Notes: a model not told the origin generated them from the letters alone. DNA of 55,935 nt from an uncultured Verrucomicrobiota bacterium (GCA_902569115.1 CACFTI010000012.1:1-55935), one strand, 5' to 3'. Counted from the stretch's first letter, positions 7,976 to 17,344 are shown. Translations and numbers: made by a program.

Positions 7976-8644
7976 TTAATTTAATGTATTTAAAGCAAAT
8001 TTTCTAAACTCGACTTCAGACCCCTCGGCCTGAATCGCCAGCTTCCCTTTTTGGGCCGTGCAAGCAACTCCATGGTTCACCAAGTCACCATTGACCCAGA
8101 CTCTGACTTCGCTCCCCTTACACTCAATGGTCATGGCATTCCATTCGCCCACCGTTTTTTCAGATCCATCTGTTAGATTAAGGATTCGCCGGGCCTTTCC
8201 CTCTGTGACCCCCCAATTCTTTTTCGGCCCCCTTCTTTTTTCCATATCAGGTACTTTTATATCTTCCACGATACACCAAAAGTCTCCGGCATGCTGATGA
8301 TTCATCTGCACCTCAATCGATTTTGGATACATCTTGTAGAGGTTTCTCAATTTGGAAGCATGCACCAGCACCCCGCAGTTACCGGGCTTCCCTGCGAAAC
8401 GGTATTCCACTTCCAAACGATAGTTCGAGTATTGCTTGTCAGTCAATAAGTGACCTGCCGGCTTACCCAGGCTCACAAGCATTCCATCCCGCACAATAAA
8501 TGGCTTGGGTGCATCTGGTTTCTTATCGTGTGCAGGAACATCCATTGTCCACCCGCTTAAATCCATTCCATTAAACAAAGATTCCGAAAACAAAGTATTT
8601 ATAAGACATAAGAGATAAACGAGAGAAGGTATAATTTTCTTCAT
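7976..8644 (-). CDS. secreted DUF1080 (3-keto-disaccharide hydrolase family) protein
   Basis: A 222-aa protein with a signal peptide (1-20) and one DUF1080 concanavalin-like jelly-roll domain: 'LFNGMDLSGW' near 23-32, 'NYRLEVEYRF', 'NCGVLVHA', 'SIEVQMNHQHAGDFW', 'GEWNAMTIECKGSEVRVWVNGDLV' (longer run, about residues 167-190). The family, named in Pfam after 3-keto-disaccharide hydrolase, is abundant in PVC bacteria and acts on or binds glycans in the periplasm. It is convergent with the DUF3127 gene (6-base gap). The sulfatases and esterase to the left fit a glycan-degradation setting. The exact substrate cannot be read from sequence. Confidence 0.85.
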   Translation of the reverse strand: MKKIIPSLVYLLCLINTLFSESLFNGMDLSGWTMDVPAHDKKPDAPKPFIVRDGMLVSLGKPAGHLLTDKQYSNYRLEVEYRFAGKPGNCGVLVHASKLRNLYKMYPKSIEVQMNHQHAGDFWCIVEDIKVPDMEKRRGPKKNWGVTEGKARRILNLTDGSEKTVGEWNAMTIECKGSEVRVWVNGDLVNHGVACTAQKGKLAIQAEGSEVEFRKFALNTLN

Positions 8645-8723
8645 TTCTATAAATTGTGAGTGACCGATAGATTGGTCAACGATTGTTCGCTCAAAACTAA
8701 CTATGTTTTTCTATTCTATGGTT

Positions 8724-9062
8724 TTAGAGATCCTTGTATTTATTGGATTTGCCTTTGGATTGTTCCACCGGATACTTTTTCGCATTTTGCTTAATCTTAT
8801 CTTTCACAATCTCGGAAACATCCAGTCCATGCCGACCTGCCAGCATGATGGCATAAGCAAATACATCCGCCAGTTCTTCCCGTAATCGCTGTTGATCAAC
8901 TTCCTCAGATTCCGTCTCCTTTTTCCATAAGAACAATTCATTGAGCTCCGCGGCCTCTATGGACAAGGCAAGAGCCAGGTTTTTTGAGTCATGAAACTGG
9001 CCCCAGTCGCGATCATCACGAAATTTTTCGAGCAAAGTTAAAAGTTCCTTAAAATCACTCAT
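8724..9062 (-). CDS. MazG-like nucleotide pyrophosphohydrolase
   Basis: A 112-aa all-alpha NTP pyrophosphohydrolase of the short MazG/RS21-C6 (dCTPase) type. The metal-binding signature is visible as 'EAAELNE' (about 36-42) followed by 'EELADVFAY' (62-70), equivalent to ExxE...ExxD. Such enzymes hydrolyse abnormal or excess (d)NTPs to the monophosphate. The C-terminus is lysine-rich. The start overlaps the end of the DUF983 gene by 8 bases (9055-9062), so it is the last gene of the purT-DUF983 operon. Its nucleotide preference is unknown. Confidence 0.88.
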   Translation of the reverse strand: MSDFKELLTLLEKFRDDRDWGQFHDSKNLALALSIEAAELNELFLWKKETESEEVDQQRLREELADVFAYAIMLAGRHGLDVSEIVKDKIKQNAKKYPVEQSKGKSNKYKDL

Positions 9063-9435
9063 CCACTTTGACCGTTCGATCGATTACTGGCATTTCATGC
9101 TTTGCAAAACAGAAATATATCCCCAACCACAAGCACTGACAATAAGCATAACCGAGATAAGTAAAAGCAATCGCTCCGGTAATGGTTCCGAGGACTGTCC
9201 AGAGAACCGGAGCCCAACCGAAAAAATAAGCCACCAACCACGGCACAATCCAAAAGGTACAAATCAGGGCATAACTCACAGGGATACCACCAAGAAAAAA
9301 GCCGTTTTCCCGGTCATACTTTAAATTGCAGACCTCACAAGTATCCTGTCGCGTAAATATATCTTTTAACACTTTACCCTCGCCACAACGCGGACAGCGG
9401 TTTTTACAGACTCTCGTAAAGTAGAGCAGTTTCAT
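9055..9435 (-). CDS. DUF983 zinc-ribbon membrane protein
   Basis: A 126-aa protein with an N-terminal rubredoxin-like zinc ribbon: 'CPRCGEG' (C14, C17) and '[15 protein letters not shown]' (C33, C36). At least two hydrophobic helices follow (about 50-73 and 78-110). This is the DUF983 architecture, found widely in Alphaproteobacteria, Bacteroidetes and Verrucomicrobia; function unknown. The start codon overlaps the purT stop (ATGA, 9432-9435) and the 3' end overlaps the MazG-like gene, so all three are probably translated from one mRNA. Confidence 0.85.
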   Translation of the reverse strand: MKLLYFTRVCKNRCPRCGEGKVLKDIFTRQDTCEVCNLKYDRENGFFLGGIPVSYALICTFWIVPWLVAYFFGWAPVLWTVLGTITGAIAFTYLGYAYCQCLWLGIYFCFAKHEMPVIDRTVKVDE

Positions 9436-10622
9436 CCAAGAGAGATGGATACGGATGAACTCGCTTTGACCGCTTTTTCCTTGGCTTGCTCGATCGAAAT
9501 ACCACGAGACAGAGTGACCCCCATTCTTCGCTGTCCTTTGACCTCCGGTTTACCAAACAGCCGTACTTGTACATCCTCCTCAGATAGAGCCTTATTGAGA
9601 TTGCCAAAAGTGACATTCTTCGAATTCCCCTCTACTAGGATGACGCTGGAAGCAGCTGGTCCGAATTGCCGGATGGATGGAATGGGCAGACCTAGAATAG
9701 CACGGGCATGCAAAGCAAACTGGGAGAGGTCCTGGGAGATCATCGTTACCATTCCGGTATCATGCGGGCGTGGAGATACTTCACTAAATAAAACCTCGTC
9801 CCCACGAATAAATAACTCCACACCAAAGATCCCATATCCTCCAAGGGCTGAAGTGATGGCCTCAGCATATTCCCGTGCTTCCTCTCGTGCCTTTTCAGAC
9901 ATTGGTTGGGGTTGCCAGGACTGACGGTAATCACCGTCCACCTGTACATGACCGATAGGTTCACAAAAAGAGGTGCCATTGACATGGCGTATCGTCAACT
10001 GGGTGATCTCATAATCAAATTCCACAAACCCCTCCACAATCACCTTTCCCCGCCCAGCCCGGCCTCCCGCTTGGGCATACTCCCAGGCTGGCATGATATC
10101 CTCTTCTTTTTTGATCGTGCTCTGCCCTTTTCCGGACGAGCTCATAATCGGCTTCACCACGCAGGGAATCCCGATTTCCACGACGGCCTGCTTAAATTCT
10201 TCCTCGGTCTTTGCAAATTGATAGGGAGAAGTCTTCAAACCTAATTCTTCTGCGGCCAATCTACGAATCCCTTCCCGGTTCATGGTCAACTGGGTCGCCC
10301 GGGCCGTTGGGATAATGGTTACCTCGCCCACTTCTTCCAATTCCGCAAGGACATCGGTGGCAATGGCTTCCACCTCCGGTACTACCAGATCTGGCTTTTC
10401 CTTAAGAATAACCTCGCGAAGAGAATCTCCGTCGAGCATCGAAACGACATGAGAACGGTCTGCTACCTGCATGGCCGGTGCGTTGGCATAAGCGTCAAGA
10501 GCAATCACCTCCACCCCGTATCGTTGCAATTCTATGACGACCTCCTTACCCAGTTCGCCTGAACCGCAAAGCATGATTTTTTTCGCTGATTTTTGAAACG
10601 GGGTACCTATGGAAACTGACAT
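9432..10622 (-). CDS. purT: formate-dependent phosphoribosylglycinamide formyltransferase (GAR transformylase 2)
   Basis: PurT makes formyl-GAR from GAR, formate and ATP in purine synthesis without folate. The 396-aa protein has the ATP-grasp order: pre-ATP-grasp Rossmann motif '[19 protein letters not shown]' near 16-34, '[11 protein letters not shown]', '[17 protein letters not shown]', then '[15 protein letters not shown]' and '[15 protein letters not shown]' (metal and phosphate ligands). Length matches E. coli PurT (392). It lies 47 bases downstream of a 64-aa gene and overlaps DUF983 by 4 bases. No other purine gene is adjacent. Confidence 0.96.
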   Translation of the reverse strand: MSVSIGTPFQKSAKKIMLCGSGELGKEVVIELQRYGVEVIALDAYANAPAMQVADRSHVVSMLDGDSLREVILKEKPDLVVPEVEAIATDVLAELEEVGEVTIIPTARATQLTMNREGIRRLAAEELGLKTSPYQFAKTEEEFKQAVVEIGIPCVVKPIMSSSGKGQSTIKKEEDIMPAWEYAQAGGRAGRGKVIVEGFVEFDYEITQLTIRHVNGTSFCEPIGHVQVDGDYRQSWQPQPMSEKAREEAREYAEAITSALGGYGIFGVELFIRGDEVLFSEVSPRPHDTGMVTMISQDLSQFALHARAILGLPIPSIRQFGPAASSVILVEGNSKNVTFGNLNKALSEEDVQVRLFGKPEVKGQRRMGVTLSRGISIEQAKEKAVKASSSVSISLG

Positions 10623-10669
10623 GATTTATTTCTGTAGAACTTTACTTTGCTTGGTCGAGCTAAAAGAAA

Positions 10670-10864
10670 TCAGGAAGAGGGCGGTTCCACAAGTGTGGCA
10701 CCTTTAAGTAGTCGACAAAATTCTTTTTTAGAAACTTCAACGACTTCCCCTTCTTTATGTTCCAATGCATGAGTGTGTTTATACTGGATGATCATGCGAC
10801 TCCATTCTGTAATACGATAAAAATTGTTTCCCTTTTGCCAAATCTGCCCTTGTTGTAATTTCAT
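10670..10864 (-). CDS. small conserved-looking hypothetical protein (64 aa)
   Basis: A 64-aa soluble protein rich in Lys, Gln and aromatic residues ('GQIWQKGNNFYRITEWSRM', then a 'KKEFCRLLKGATLVEPP' end). The predicted pattern is short beta strands with a C-terminal helix. I do not recognise a named domain. It is the first gene of the minus-strand run leading into purT, with a 47-base gap and no terminator between, so co-transcription is likely. Confidence 0.6.
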   Translation of the reverse strand: MKLQQGQIWQKGNNFYRITEWSRMIIQYKHTHALEHKEGEVVEVSKKEFCRLLKGATLVEPPSS

Positions 10865-11068
10865 GCTTTGATTGATTATCAGGTAATCAAGAATCAGACG
10901 ATTGAATTATAATGACATGCTTTGAATCAAGATGCTCCTTTAGATTTTGCGGGAGCTTAAAGATTCTCATTTAAAGGGACACATTCTGGCAGAGACCTTT
11001 TTCACGATTCATTTTACTTGTGGCAACTGTATCTTTCTTATTTCATGAAGATTCTTCGCCTCATAATT

Positions 11069-12184
11069 ATGATAAAATCCTATTACCGAAAACTTTTTTT
11101 CGCAACCTTGGCTTTACACATGTATAGCTCAGCCAGTCATTCTATTCGTGCACAAGAAAAGCCTTCTACAGTTTATGCAGAAAAGGGCTATCTTACCTTT
11201 GATCAAAAACCCCTAGGCAGTCTCGACAAACCTTTGGTTTTGCGCACATTTGTGCCGACGGGTGGAGTCTCCCACAAAGATGTCCTCCCGAACCATAGCC
11301 AAGGATCCACTTCCCCGAAATACAGTGCCGGAAGCGGTAAGGAATCGACAAAGGAATACGAACCGATCGATGGTGTTCCCGCCACTATTGCGGTAAACCT
11401 AGGCAAGACCTTATCCTATGTTTGGGATACCACAGAGTGTCGATTGCTCTACGCATGGGCTGATGGTTTCCTGGATATGAAAAATTATTGGGGAGACCGA
11501 AAGGGAGGAAGAAGAAAAGGTTTTGGCTATGTTCCCAAGCTGTACGGATTCGTCTTTTATAAGGCTCAGGGCATTCATCCTCTTCAAATCAACGGTAAAT
11601 CAATCGCTAAGTTAGGTGCCCCGAAGTATCTTGGATATTCGCTTGGGAAAGACCGATTACCGACTTATGATTTCAAGGCTGACAGACACATCGTTTCCCT
11701 AAAAATTGCTCCCGGACCATCCACCCAAACCCTTCGGCTCGATTTCACTTCGACTGCCAAGGAAAACCTACATTTCACATCACCCAATACGCAGGTTGAA
11801 GAAATCAAAAAAAGCCCGGGAAGGCTCAGTATTGTCATTCGTCCGAATGCAGGAGAACGAATTTCTTCCGAAGAACAAAAAGTGGTTATCAAAAAGCCGA
11901 CTCAGGAAATTGGTGAAAAGCTTTACACCACTTTGGGCTGTATTGCCTGCCACTCTTTGGATGGTGGAAAAAATCATGGGCCTACCCTGCAAGGCGTTTA
12001 TGGAGCAAAAAGGGAATTTCTTTCGGCCAAGTCTCTCACTGTCGATGAAGCTTATCTTCGTGAATCCATCGAGAAACCCATGGCCAAAACAGTTAAAGGG
12101 TATCTAACCGGCATGATGCCTCCTTACCAATTACAGGAAGCAGAATATGACTCCCTGATTCTTTTCATAAAATCGGTCCGTTAA
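11069..12184 (+). CDS. secreted c-type cytochrome domain protein
   Basis: Residues 1-28 form a signal peptide (basic 'KSYYRK', then a hydrophobic core, cleavage near 'IRA-Q'). ATG 11069 gives the best signal; ATG 11045 and TTG 11018 are in-frame alternatives. The N-terminal ~270 residues are a beta-rich domain with a conserved-looking 'WDTTECRLLYAWADGFLDM' patch, like the domain found beside membrane-bound dehydrogenase-type propellers in Planctomycetes and Verrucomicrobia. The C-terminal ~95 residues are a class I cytochrome c with one heme site, CIACH at about 11941-11955, and a likely distal Met in 'GYLTGMMPPY'. Only 18 bases separate it from the propeller gene, so it may be that protein's electron acceptor. 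Confidence 0.85.
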   Translation: MIKSYYRKLFFATLALHMYSSASHSIRAQEKPSTVYAEKGYLTFDQKPLGSLDKPLVLRTFVPTGGVSHKDVLPNHSQGSTSPKYSAGSGKESTKEYEPIDGVPATIAVNLGKTLSYVWDTTECRLLYAWADGFLDMKNYWGDRKGGRRKGFGYVPKLYGFVFYKAQGIHPLQINGKSIAKLGAPKYLGYSLGKDRLPTYDFKADRHIVSLKIAPGPSTQTLRLDFTSTAKENLHFTSPNTQVEEIKKSPGRLSIVIRPNAGERISSEEQKVVIKKPTQEIGEKLYTTLGCIACHSLDGGKNHGPTLQGVYGAKREFLSAKSLTVDEAYLRESIEKPMAKTVKGYLTGMMPPYQLQEAEYDSLILFIKSVR

Positions 12185-12202
12185 TCAAATTTTTTTAGAT
12201 CC

Positions 12203-14647
12203 ATGAAATTCAATTTATTTTTTCTATTCACCCTTCACACCCTGGCGATTGGCTCGACCTCGAGTTATCAAATCGAAAACATGGCGTTCCCCGACGATAT
12301 GCCTCCCGAAGTCGGTGGTCTGGCGTTTGATGGGGAAGGTAATCTCTATGCATGTCTCAGACGGGGAGATATATTGGTCACTAAACCGGGTAAAGACGCT
12401 GCATCTACCAAGTGGAAAGTCTTTGCAACCGGTCTACACAACCCGATGGGAATGGAACTGATTGGCCCCGGTCATGTGCTGGTCACGCAAATGGCTGAAC
12501 TGACTGAGATCATCGATACGGACAAGGATGGAGTCGCTGACCGCTATAACAACCTCGCCAGTAACTTCGGAATCAGTGGAAATTACCATGAGACCAACTC
12601 GATCTGCCGGGACGGTGATGGAGGCTATTTCATTGCCTTGGGCACGGCATCCCATAACGGACCCACTTTTTACACCCCAAGAGGAAAGTATTCCAAGGAT
12701 GGAAGAAGGGGCAGAAATTTTTCCTCCAATGATTTACGCGGATGGGTGGTTCGCTATCATCAAAACGGCAAACTCACCCCCTTCGCCAGCGGTTTCCGCA
12801 TGCACAACGGAATCACCCGGTCCCCCGATGGTGAGATCTGGTGCGGGGACAACCAGGGAGATTGGCGGGGCGGTTCCCCCATTTACAATGTACTCCTCGG
12901 ATCTTTCAACGGCCATCCTTCCAGCCTGGTCTGGGATCCCGACCTTAAAGGATTTGGACCTCCCATCTTCCTTCCCCGAAAAATGCTGGATGATTTGCAC
13001 AACAAACCTGCCGTGCAACTACACCGAACCACCATGAACTCCTGTGGAGAACCCTTCATTATCGAAAGCGATCAATTTGGGCCTTTCCAGGGCCAAATGC
13101 TCGTGCCTGACGAAAATGCACGGCGCATTACCCGGGTAATGCTGGAGAAAATTGACGGGGCCTGGCAGGGAGCGTCCACTCTTTTTCTCAATACCAAAGA
13201 ATTGCGGGCGGGCGGAGTCAGGATTGCGATGGATTCATCCGGGAAAACAATCTACTACGCATCCACCACCCGTGGATGGCAAAGTCCGGATGAAGGATTA
13301 CAGCGAATCACCTTCAACGGAAAAATGCCTTTTCATATCAAAACTTTCAACCTGACCACCCAAGGGTTTATCTTTGATTTCACCTTGCCCGTTGCCGACC
13401 CGGAAAAGCTTGAGAAAAAACTCTCTGTTAGCAGTTTTTGCTACGAATATGGCTACCGTTACGGATCATCCGAAAAGGATAAAAAGGAACATAAGATAAT
13501 CAGCCTTACCGGCGAGGGTCCCTTCGAAATCAAAATTGATCAGCTGCTGCCCGGCAGAATTTACCAAATTGAATTTGATAGCCAGCTTCGCTCCCAAAAC
13601 GGATCATCCATGGAAGACCTCCATGCTCCGGCCAAAGTTTACTACACCCTCAACCGCTTGAAACGACCAAGTAGTGAGCAGGCTGCCACCCTCACGCAAT
13701 CCAAGGATAAAATTGAAGTAAAGATCGGCGGAGAATCCTTTGCCACTTATCATTTCAACGGCCTTGCTCAACCGATTGTCTGGCCCATACAGGGCCCTGG
13801 TGACGTCCGAATGCTTCGAGACTACCCACTCAAGGAAGGAACTGCGGGAGAAGCGAAGGACCACCCTCATCATCGGGCCATGTTTATCGGACAACAGGGA
13901 ATGAACGGAGCCAATTTCTGGCATAACCAAAATAAAAATGCCGGAACGGTCGAGCACCTGAAGGTGATCGAAACAAGATCCGGCCAAGACCGGGCTCTTA
14001 TTAAAACCTTAAACGCCTGGAAGGACAGCGGCGGTAAGATTATCGGAGCAGACACCCGTACACTCACCTTTAGCGGAGACGACACCGCCCATATACTCGA
14101 CTTGGAGCTCAACATGCATGCGACCAATGAGGATCTCATCTTTGAAGAATTCAAGGACGGCTTTGTCGGCATCCGAACCCACCCCGATCTACGCCTCACA
14201 CCCAGCCCCAAACATGGCGTGAAAAAAGTTTACGGCAACGCCCGCAACAGTGAGGGGGGAGAAGGAAAAGGAATCTGGGGAAAACGGGCAGACTGGGTCC
14301 ATTATTACGGAACGATCGAAGGAAAACAGGCAGGGATCGCCTTCATGAGCCATCCCTCCAATTTAACCAGAAAAGGAGAAAAATCATGGTGGCATGCAAG
14401 AGACTATGGGCTTATTTCCGCCAACCCTTTTGCCCCGGAAAAAATTGGCGGAGATGGCGAATATCGTCTACCCCGGGGGCAAAGCCTGAAACTCCGCTAT
14501 CGCTTTGTTTTTCACCGGGGCCCTGCCAAGGATGCAAAGATTGGTGAACGGTTTTCCGCATTTGCGATGGATCCGGGGCATCCAACATCGATTATGCCCG
14601 ACCACCCTGGATACCCTGAGGATTATCTTTCCCAAAAGAAAAAGTAA
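12203..14647 (+). CDS. beta-propeller (PQQ-type dehydrogenase-like) fused to a DUF6807/PmoA-like domain
   Basis: An 814-aa secreted protein (signal 1-20) with two parts. Residues ~25-380 resemble the six-bladed sugar dehydrogenase/DUF7133 propeller: 'EVGGLAFDGEGNLYACLRRGDI', 'LHNPMGMELIG', an acidic calcium-binding-like 'DTDKDGVADRY', 'HNGITRSPDGEIWCGDNQGDW' (all short pieces between ~35 and 240). After a beta-sandwich linker (~385-480), residues ~490-800 match DUF6807 ('PmoA'): 'DHPHHRAMFIGQQGMNG' and 'FVFHRGPA'. The fusion implies one substrate route for oxidation and glycan binding or processing. It sits between a cytochrome c and a TIM-barrel isomerase in one operon. Enzymatic activity is inferred, not shown. 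Confidence 0.8.
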   Translation: MKFNLFFLFTLHTLAIGSTSSYQIENMAFPDDMPPEVGGLAFDGEGNLYACLRRGDILVTKPGKDAASTKWKVFATGLHNPMGMELIGPGHVLVTQMAELTEIIDTDKDGVADRYNNLASNFGISGNYHETNSICRDGDGGYFIALGTASHNGPTFYTPRGKYSKDGRRGRNFSSNDLRGWVVRYHQNGKLTPFASGFRMHNGITRSPDGEIWCGDNQGDWRGGSPIYNVLLGSFNGHPSSLVWDPDLKGFGPPIFLPRKMLDDLHNKPAVQLHRTTMNSCGEPFIIESDQFGPFQGQMLVPDENARRITRVMLEKIDGAWQGASTLFLNTKELRAGGVRIAMDSSGKTIYYASTTRGWQSPDEGLQRITFNGKMPFHIKTFNLTTQGFIFDFTLPVADPEKLEKKLSVSSFCYEYGYRYGSSEKDKKEHKIISLTGEGPFEIKIDQLLPGRIYQIEFDSQLRSQNGSSMEDLHAPAKVYYTLNRLKRPSSEQAATLTQSKDKIEVKIGGESFATYHFNGLAQPIVWPIQGPGDVRMLRDYPLKEGTAGEAKDHPHHRAMFIGQQGMNGANFWHNQNKNAGTVEHLKVIETRSGQDRALIKTLNAWKDSGGKIIGADTRTLTFSGDDTAHILDLELNMHATNEDLIFEEFKDGFVGIRTHPDLRLTPSPKHGVKKVYGNARNSEGGEGKGIWGKRADWVHYYGTIEGKQAGIAFMSHPSNLTRKGEKSWWHARDYGLISANPFAPEKIGGDGEYRLPRGQSLKLRYRFVFHRGPAKDAKIGERFSAFAMDPGHPTSIMPDHPGYPEDYLSQKKK

Positions 14648-14666
14648 GGTGTAAGCTGATCCAATT

Positions 14667-15479
14667 ATGAAATTTGCTCTCTGTAACGAAGTTCTCCAAC
14701 ACCTGTCTCTGGAAGATGGTTTCGCCAAGATTGCCGAAATCGGATATCAGGGCGTGGAAATTGCCCCTTTTACGCTTAAAGAAAACCCACTCAAAATCCA
14801 AGACAGCGATGCAGACCGATGCATTGAAGCAGCCAAATCTGCAGGAATTGAAATTGTCGGATTTCACTGGCTGATGGCCAAGACCGAAGGCTTACACCTG
14901 ACGCATCCGGATGAAGGCATGCGGACAGCTGCCTGCGAATACCTCAAAAAACTTACTCTACTCACAGCGAGGATGGGAGGTAATATTATGGTATTGGGAA
15001 GTCCTCAGCAAAGAAACCTGGAGCACGGCACCCCTTATGAAAAGGCCTTTGAACGGGCGGTTACCATCATTCGCGAAGTCTGCGAACTCGCGGGCGAACA
15101 CGGAGTCACTCTGGCCATGGAACCTCTCTCACCCGTGGAAACCAGTTTTCTCGCCTGCTGTCAGGAAGCACGCCGATTCATTGCCGCAGTCAATCGCCCA
15201 GCCTGTCGAATGCATTTGGACATGAAAGCTATGGCTCATGAACCTGCCGGCACGCTCGCCACGATCTACGACCATCGCTGGGAAGTTGCCCACTTCCATG
15301 GTAATGATGTCAACCACCGGGGTCCCGGACAGGGTCCGACAAACCTCAATTCAGTGGCTCAAGCACTACAGGAAATCAACTACAAAGGATGGGTATCCGT
15401 TGAACCCTTTGACTATCATCCCACCCCTGAAGAATGTGCCCAGATCAGCCTGAATAACCTTCAGTCTGCCTTTAAGTAA
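14667..15479 (+). CDS. xylose-isomerase-like TIM-barrel sugar isomerase/epimerase
   Basis: A 270-aa protein of the AP-endonuclease-2/xylose isomerase-like barrel family. Likely metal ligands are E in 'LAMEPLS' (~152), D in 'HLDMKAM' (~183), H in 'VAHFHGND' (~211) and E in 'VSVEPFDY' (~247). There is no signal peptide, so it acts in the cytoplasm, perhaps on the sugar product released or oxidised by the two secreted proteins upstream. The gap to the propeller gene is 19 bases and contains AAGGTG about 16 bases before the ATG. Relatives include hydroxypyruvate isomerase, IolE and tagatose/psicose epimerases; I cannot choose between them. Confidence 0.85.
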   Translation: MKFALCNEVLQHLSLEDGFAKIAEIGYQGVEIAPFTLKENPLKIQDSDADRCIEAAKSAGIEIVGFHWLMAKTEGLHLTHPDEGMRTAACEYLKKLTLLTARMGGNIMVLGSPQQRNLEHGTPYEKAFERAVTIIREVCELAGEHGVTLAMEPLSPVETSFLACCQEARRFIAAVNRPACRMHLDMKAMAHEPAGTLATIYDHRWEVAHFHGNDVNHRGPGQGPTNLNSVAQALQEINYKGWVSVEPFDYHPTPEECAQISLNNLQSAFK

Positions 15480-15502
15480 TCAGCAAATTCTGCCCGAAGC
15501 TA

Positions 15503-17269
15503 CTACTTTGGGAGTAAATTGATTTTCAAAGCACGGTTGCGTGGAATCTCGGTTTTCTTTTCCAAGGAAGTATAACGCAAAGATATGCCCTGTAATGGGT
15601 ACATGTAAGAGTAGGTACGACTGTATTCGAGTTTCATATCTTTAACAAAAGGAGTTACAATAATTCTCATTGGATCGTATGGGGCCCCTTTGGCTTCAAA
15701 TGATTTCAAGTTACTCAAAGCTCCACGCTTTACATTTTTCATTAATTCCACCCAACTATCGCCGAAAGGTAGCTTTACTGTTTTTCCCTCCACGGGTTGT
15801 GCATAGAAAGCCCCATCTCCAATAACGGGCTTAATTTGATTCATCTGCATATTTCTAACACCTGGAACCGTACCTTTAAAAGACATCCCCACATGGTGAC
15901 TTGTAGGCCAATCCTCACCGCTGGGATCTTTAATTCGTGACCAAAACTCCAAGCCTTTACGAGTCATCCGTATATTATACTCGAAGGTACCATCATTGGT
16001 AAACTTTCCGGTCAATTTGATTTCGTCTCTTTCAGAGGAAGGTTCTGGAGAAGAATCAAAACTTTTGATACCCCGCCCCCTCCTTCTCGGACGCTCGGGG
16101 TTAGTTCTGTCCGTATAACTGGTACCAAAGCTAACGGACATCCGTAATATACCCAATGGTCCAGCCGGTACTCCATCCTTCACGGCTTCCTGCTTAACAA
16201 AAATATGCAACCCAGAACCAGTAGCGGGTATTCCAACAGAATAGGTTTCCGCTTCAAAAACAGTATTATACCCTTTGTATTTACCACTTCCGTAATGAGA
16301 AAGACGATTACCCTTGGCAGCAATAATTTTGGGCTTTGCATTATCCACCTCCACTCTTTTCCTTCGTAATGCTTCAAGTTTTGCCACCGATTCATCAGCA
16401 AAAGATGTCCACGCCAGCTTAAATGGTGTACGGGATCGCCTTGCCATTAATAAAGAGACCATTTTGTCATCTGCTTCCATGAATTGAGCCTTCACCGCTT
16501 GCCCACCGGAATTCATGAAATCATGTTCAATCTCGAGATCAGCTTCGGTCACTGAAGGAACTTTCATGGCTTTACGTTTCTTAGCAAGAGCAGCCAATTC
16601 CTTTTGCTCGGAGGAAGCGAGTATCTGTAGCTTCTTCGCCAAAGCCAAGGAATCTTTACTCAAAGAATCTACCGGAATCGCTACCTCGCGGGTTCCACGG
16701 TTCATGGAAATTTTCAGTTCCGACTTTCCTAGCTCCACAAATAAACCATATGCAGTTTTGCCCGCACTGTTCTGCCAAGGATATTCTTTTGAAAGATCCA
16801 TACCTCCCTTTAGATCAATTTTGGGAGCAGGCGCATTGGTTTCCGGAACTTTAGTTTGTTGATTTTGTAATTCAGCGGCTAATTTACGTGAACTCGCACT
16901 GAACATCGTCAGAGGCAATGTGGTGACTTTTCCGTTCCAATCGATAGTCAAAGTAAGTTTATCTGATTTTACAAACTTTGCTTCGATCGTTCGTCCCTGA
17001 GTATCTGTCCACTTTTGAACATCTGTTGAAGAATCAGATGGAGCAGTTGTCTTGCTTAGTCGATCAACGAGCGACTGTGTCTCGGTATCAAGGGTGATTA
17101 ATGGCAGCTCAAAAGTCTGCCCATTCCATTCAATTTTTACAGACTCGGCACTCGCCTCAATGAATTTTGCTTCAAGGGTTCTACCATTGACATCCGTGAA
17201 TGGATGTAAGGCATTTGGATCCTGTGCAAAACAAGCTATTGAAAACGAGAGGAAAAGGAAAAAACGCAT
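15503..17269 (-). CDS. secreted protein with four SHD1-like repeats
   Basis: A 588-aa protein with a signal peptide (1-15). Four imperfect repeats of about 48 residues are visible at 22-70, 85-134, 161-215 and 247-302. Each starts 'W/FTDxxGRTxEAKF' and ends with a 'xLPLxxLs' strand, the SHD1 pattern first seen in yeast Sla1 and common in PVC bacteria. The first two repeats are closest to each other; the third and fourth have diverged. The C-terminal ~285 residues are beta-rich and unrecognised. It lies 75 bases downstream of recD on the same strand. Function is unknown; SHD1 domains are usually taken as protein-interaction modules. Confidence 0.8.
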   Translation of the reverse strand: MRFFLFLSFSIACFAQDPNALHPFTDVNGRTLEAKFIEASAESVKIEWNGQTFELPLITLDTETQSLVDRLSKTTAPSDSSTDVQKWTDTQGRTIEAKFVKSDKLTLTIDWNGKVTTLPLTMFSASSRKLAAELQNQQTKVPETNAPAPKIDLKGGMDLSKEYPWQNSAGKTAYGLFVELGKSELKISMNRGTREVAIPVDSLSKDSLALAKKLQILASSEQKELAALAKKRKAMKVPSVTEADLEIEHDFMNSGGQAVKAQFMEADDKMVSLLMARRSRTPFKLAWTSFADESVAKLEALRRKRVEVDNAKPKIIAAKGNRLSHYGSGKYKGYNTVFEAETYSVGIPATGSGLHIFVKQEAVKDGVPAGPLGILRMSVSFGTSYTDRTNPERPRRRGRGIKSFDSSPEPSSERDEIKLTGKFTNDGTFEYNIRMTRKGLEFWSRIKDPSGEDWPTSHHVGMSFKGTVPGVRNMQMNQIKPVIGDGAFYAQPVEGKTVKLPFGDSWVELMKNVKRGALSNLKSFEAKGAPYDPMRIIVTPFVKDMKLEYSRTYSYMYPLQGISLRYTSLEKKTEIPRNRALKINLLPK

Positions 17270-17344
17270 AGTGTCTGAGGGGTTAATCTCTATACCTGAA
17301 AAATTGAGTCATCTTTTCAACCGTAAAATCAGAGCCGATTATTT

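Noticed and set aside
9445..9924. 159-codon open frame opposite purT
   Set aside because: Lies wholly within purT, and its translation has no domain-like pattern.
10908..10913. TATAAT box between the 64-aa gene and the cytochrome
   Set aside because: A perfect -10 match, but no -35-like hexamer at 16-18 bases upstream; kept out as AT-rich chance.
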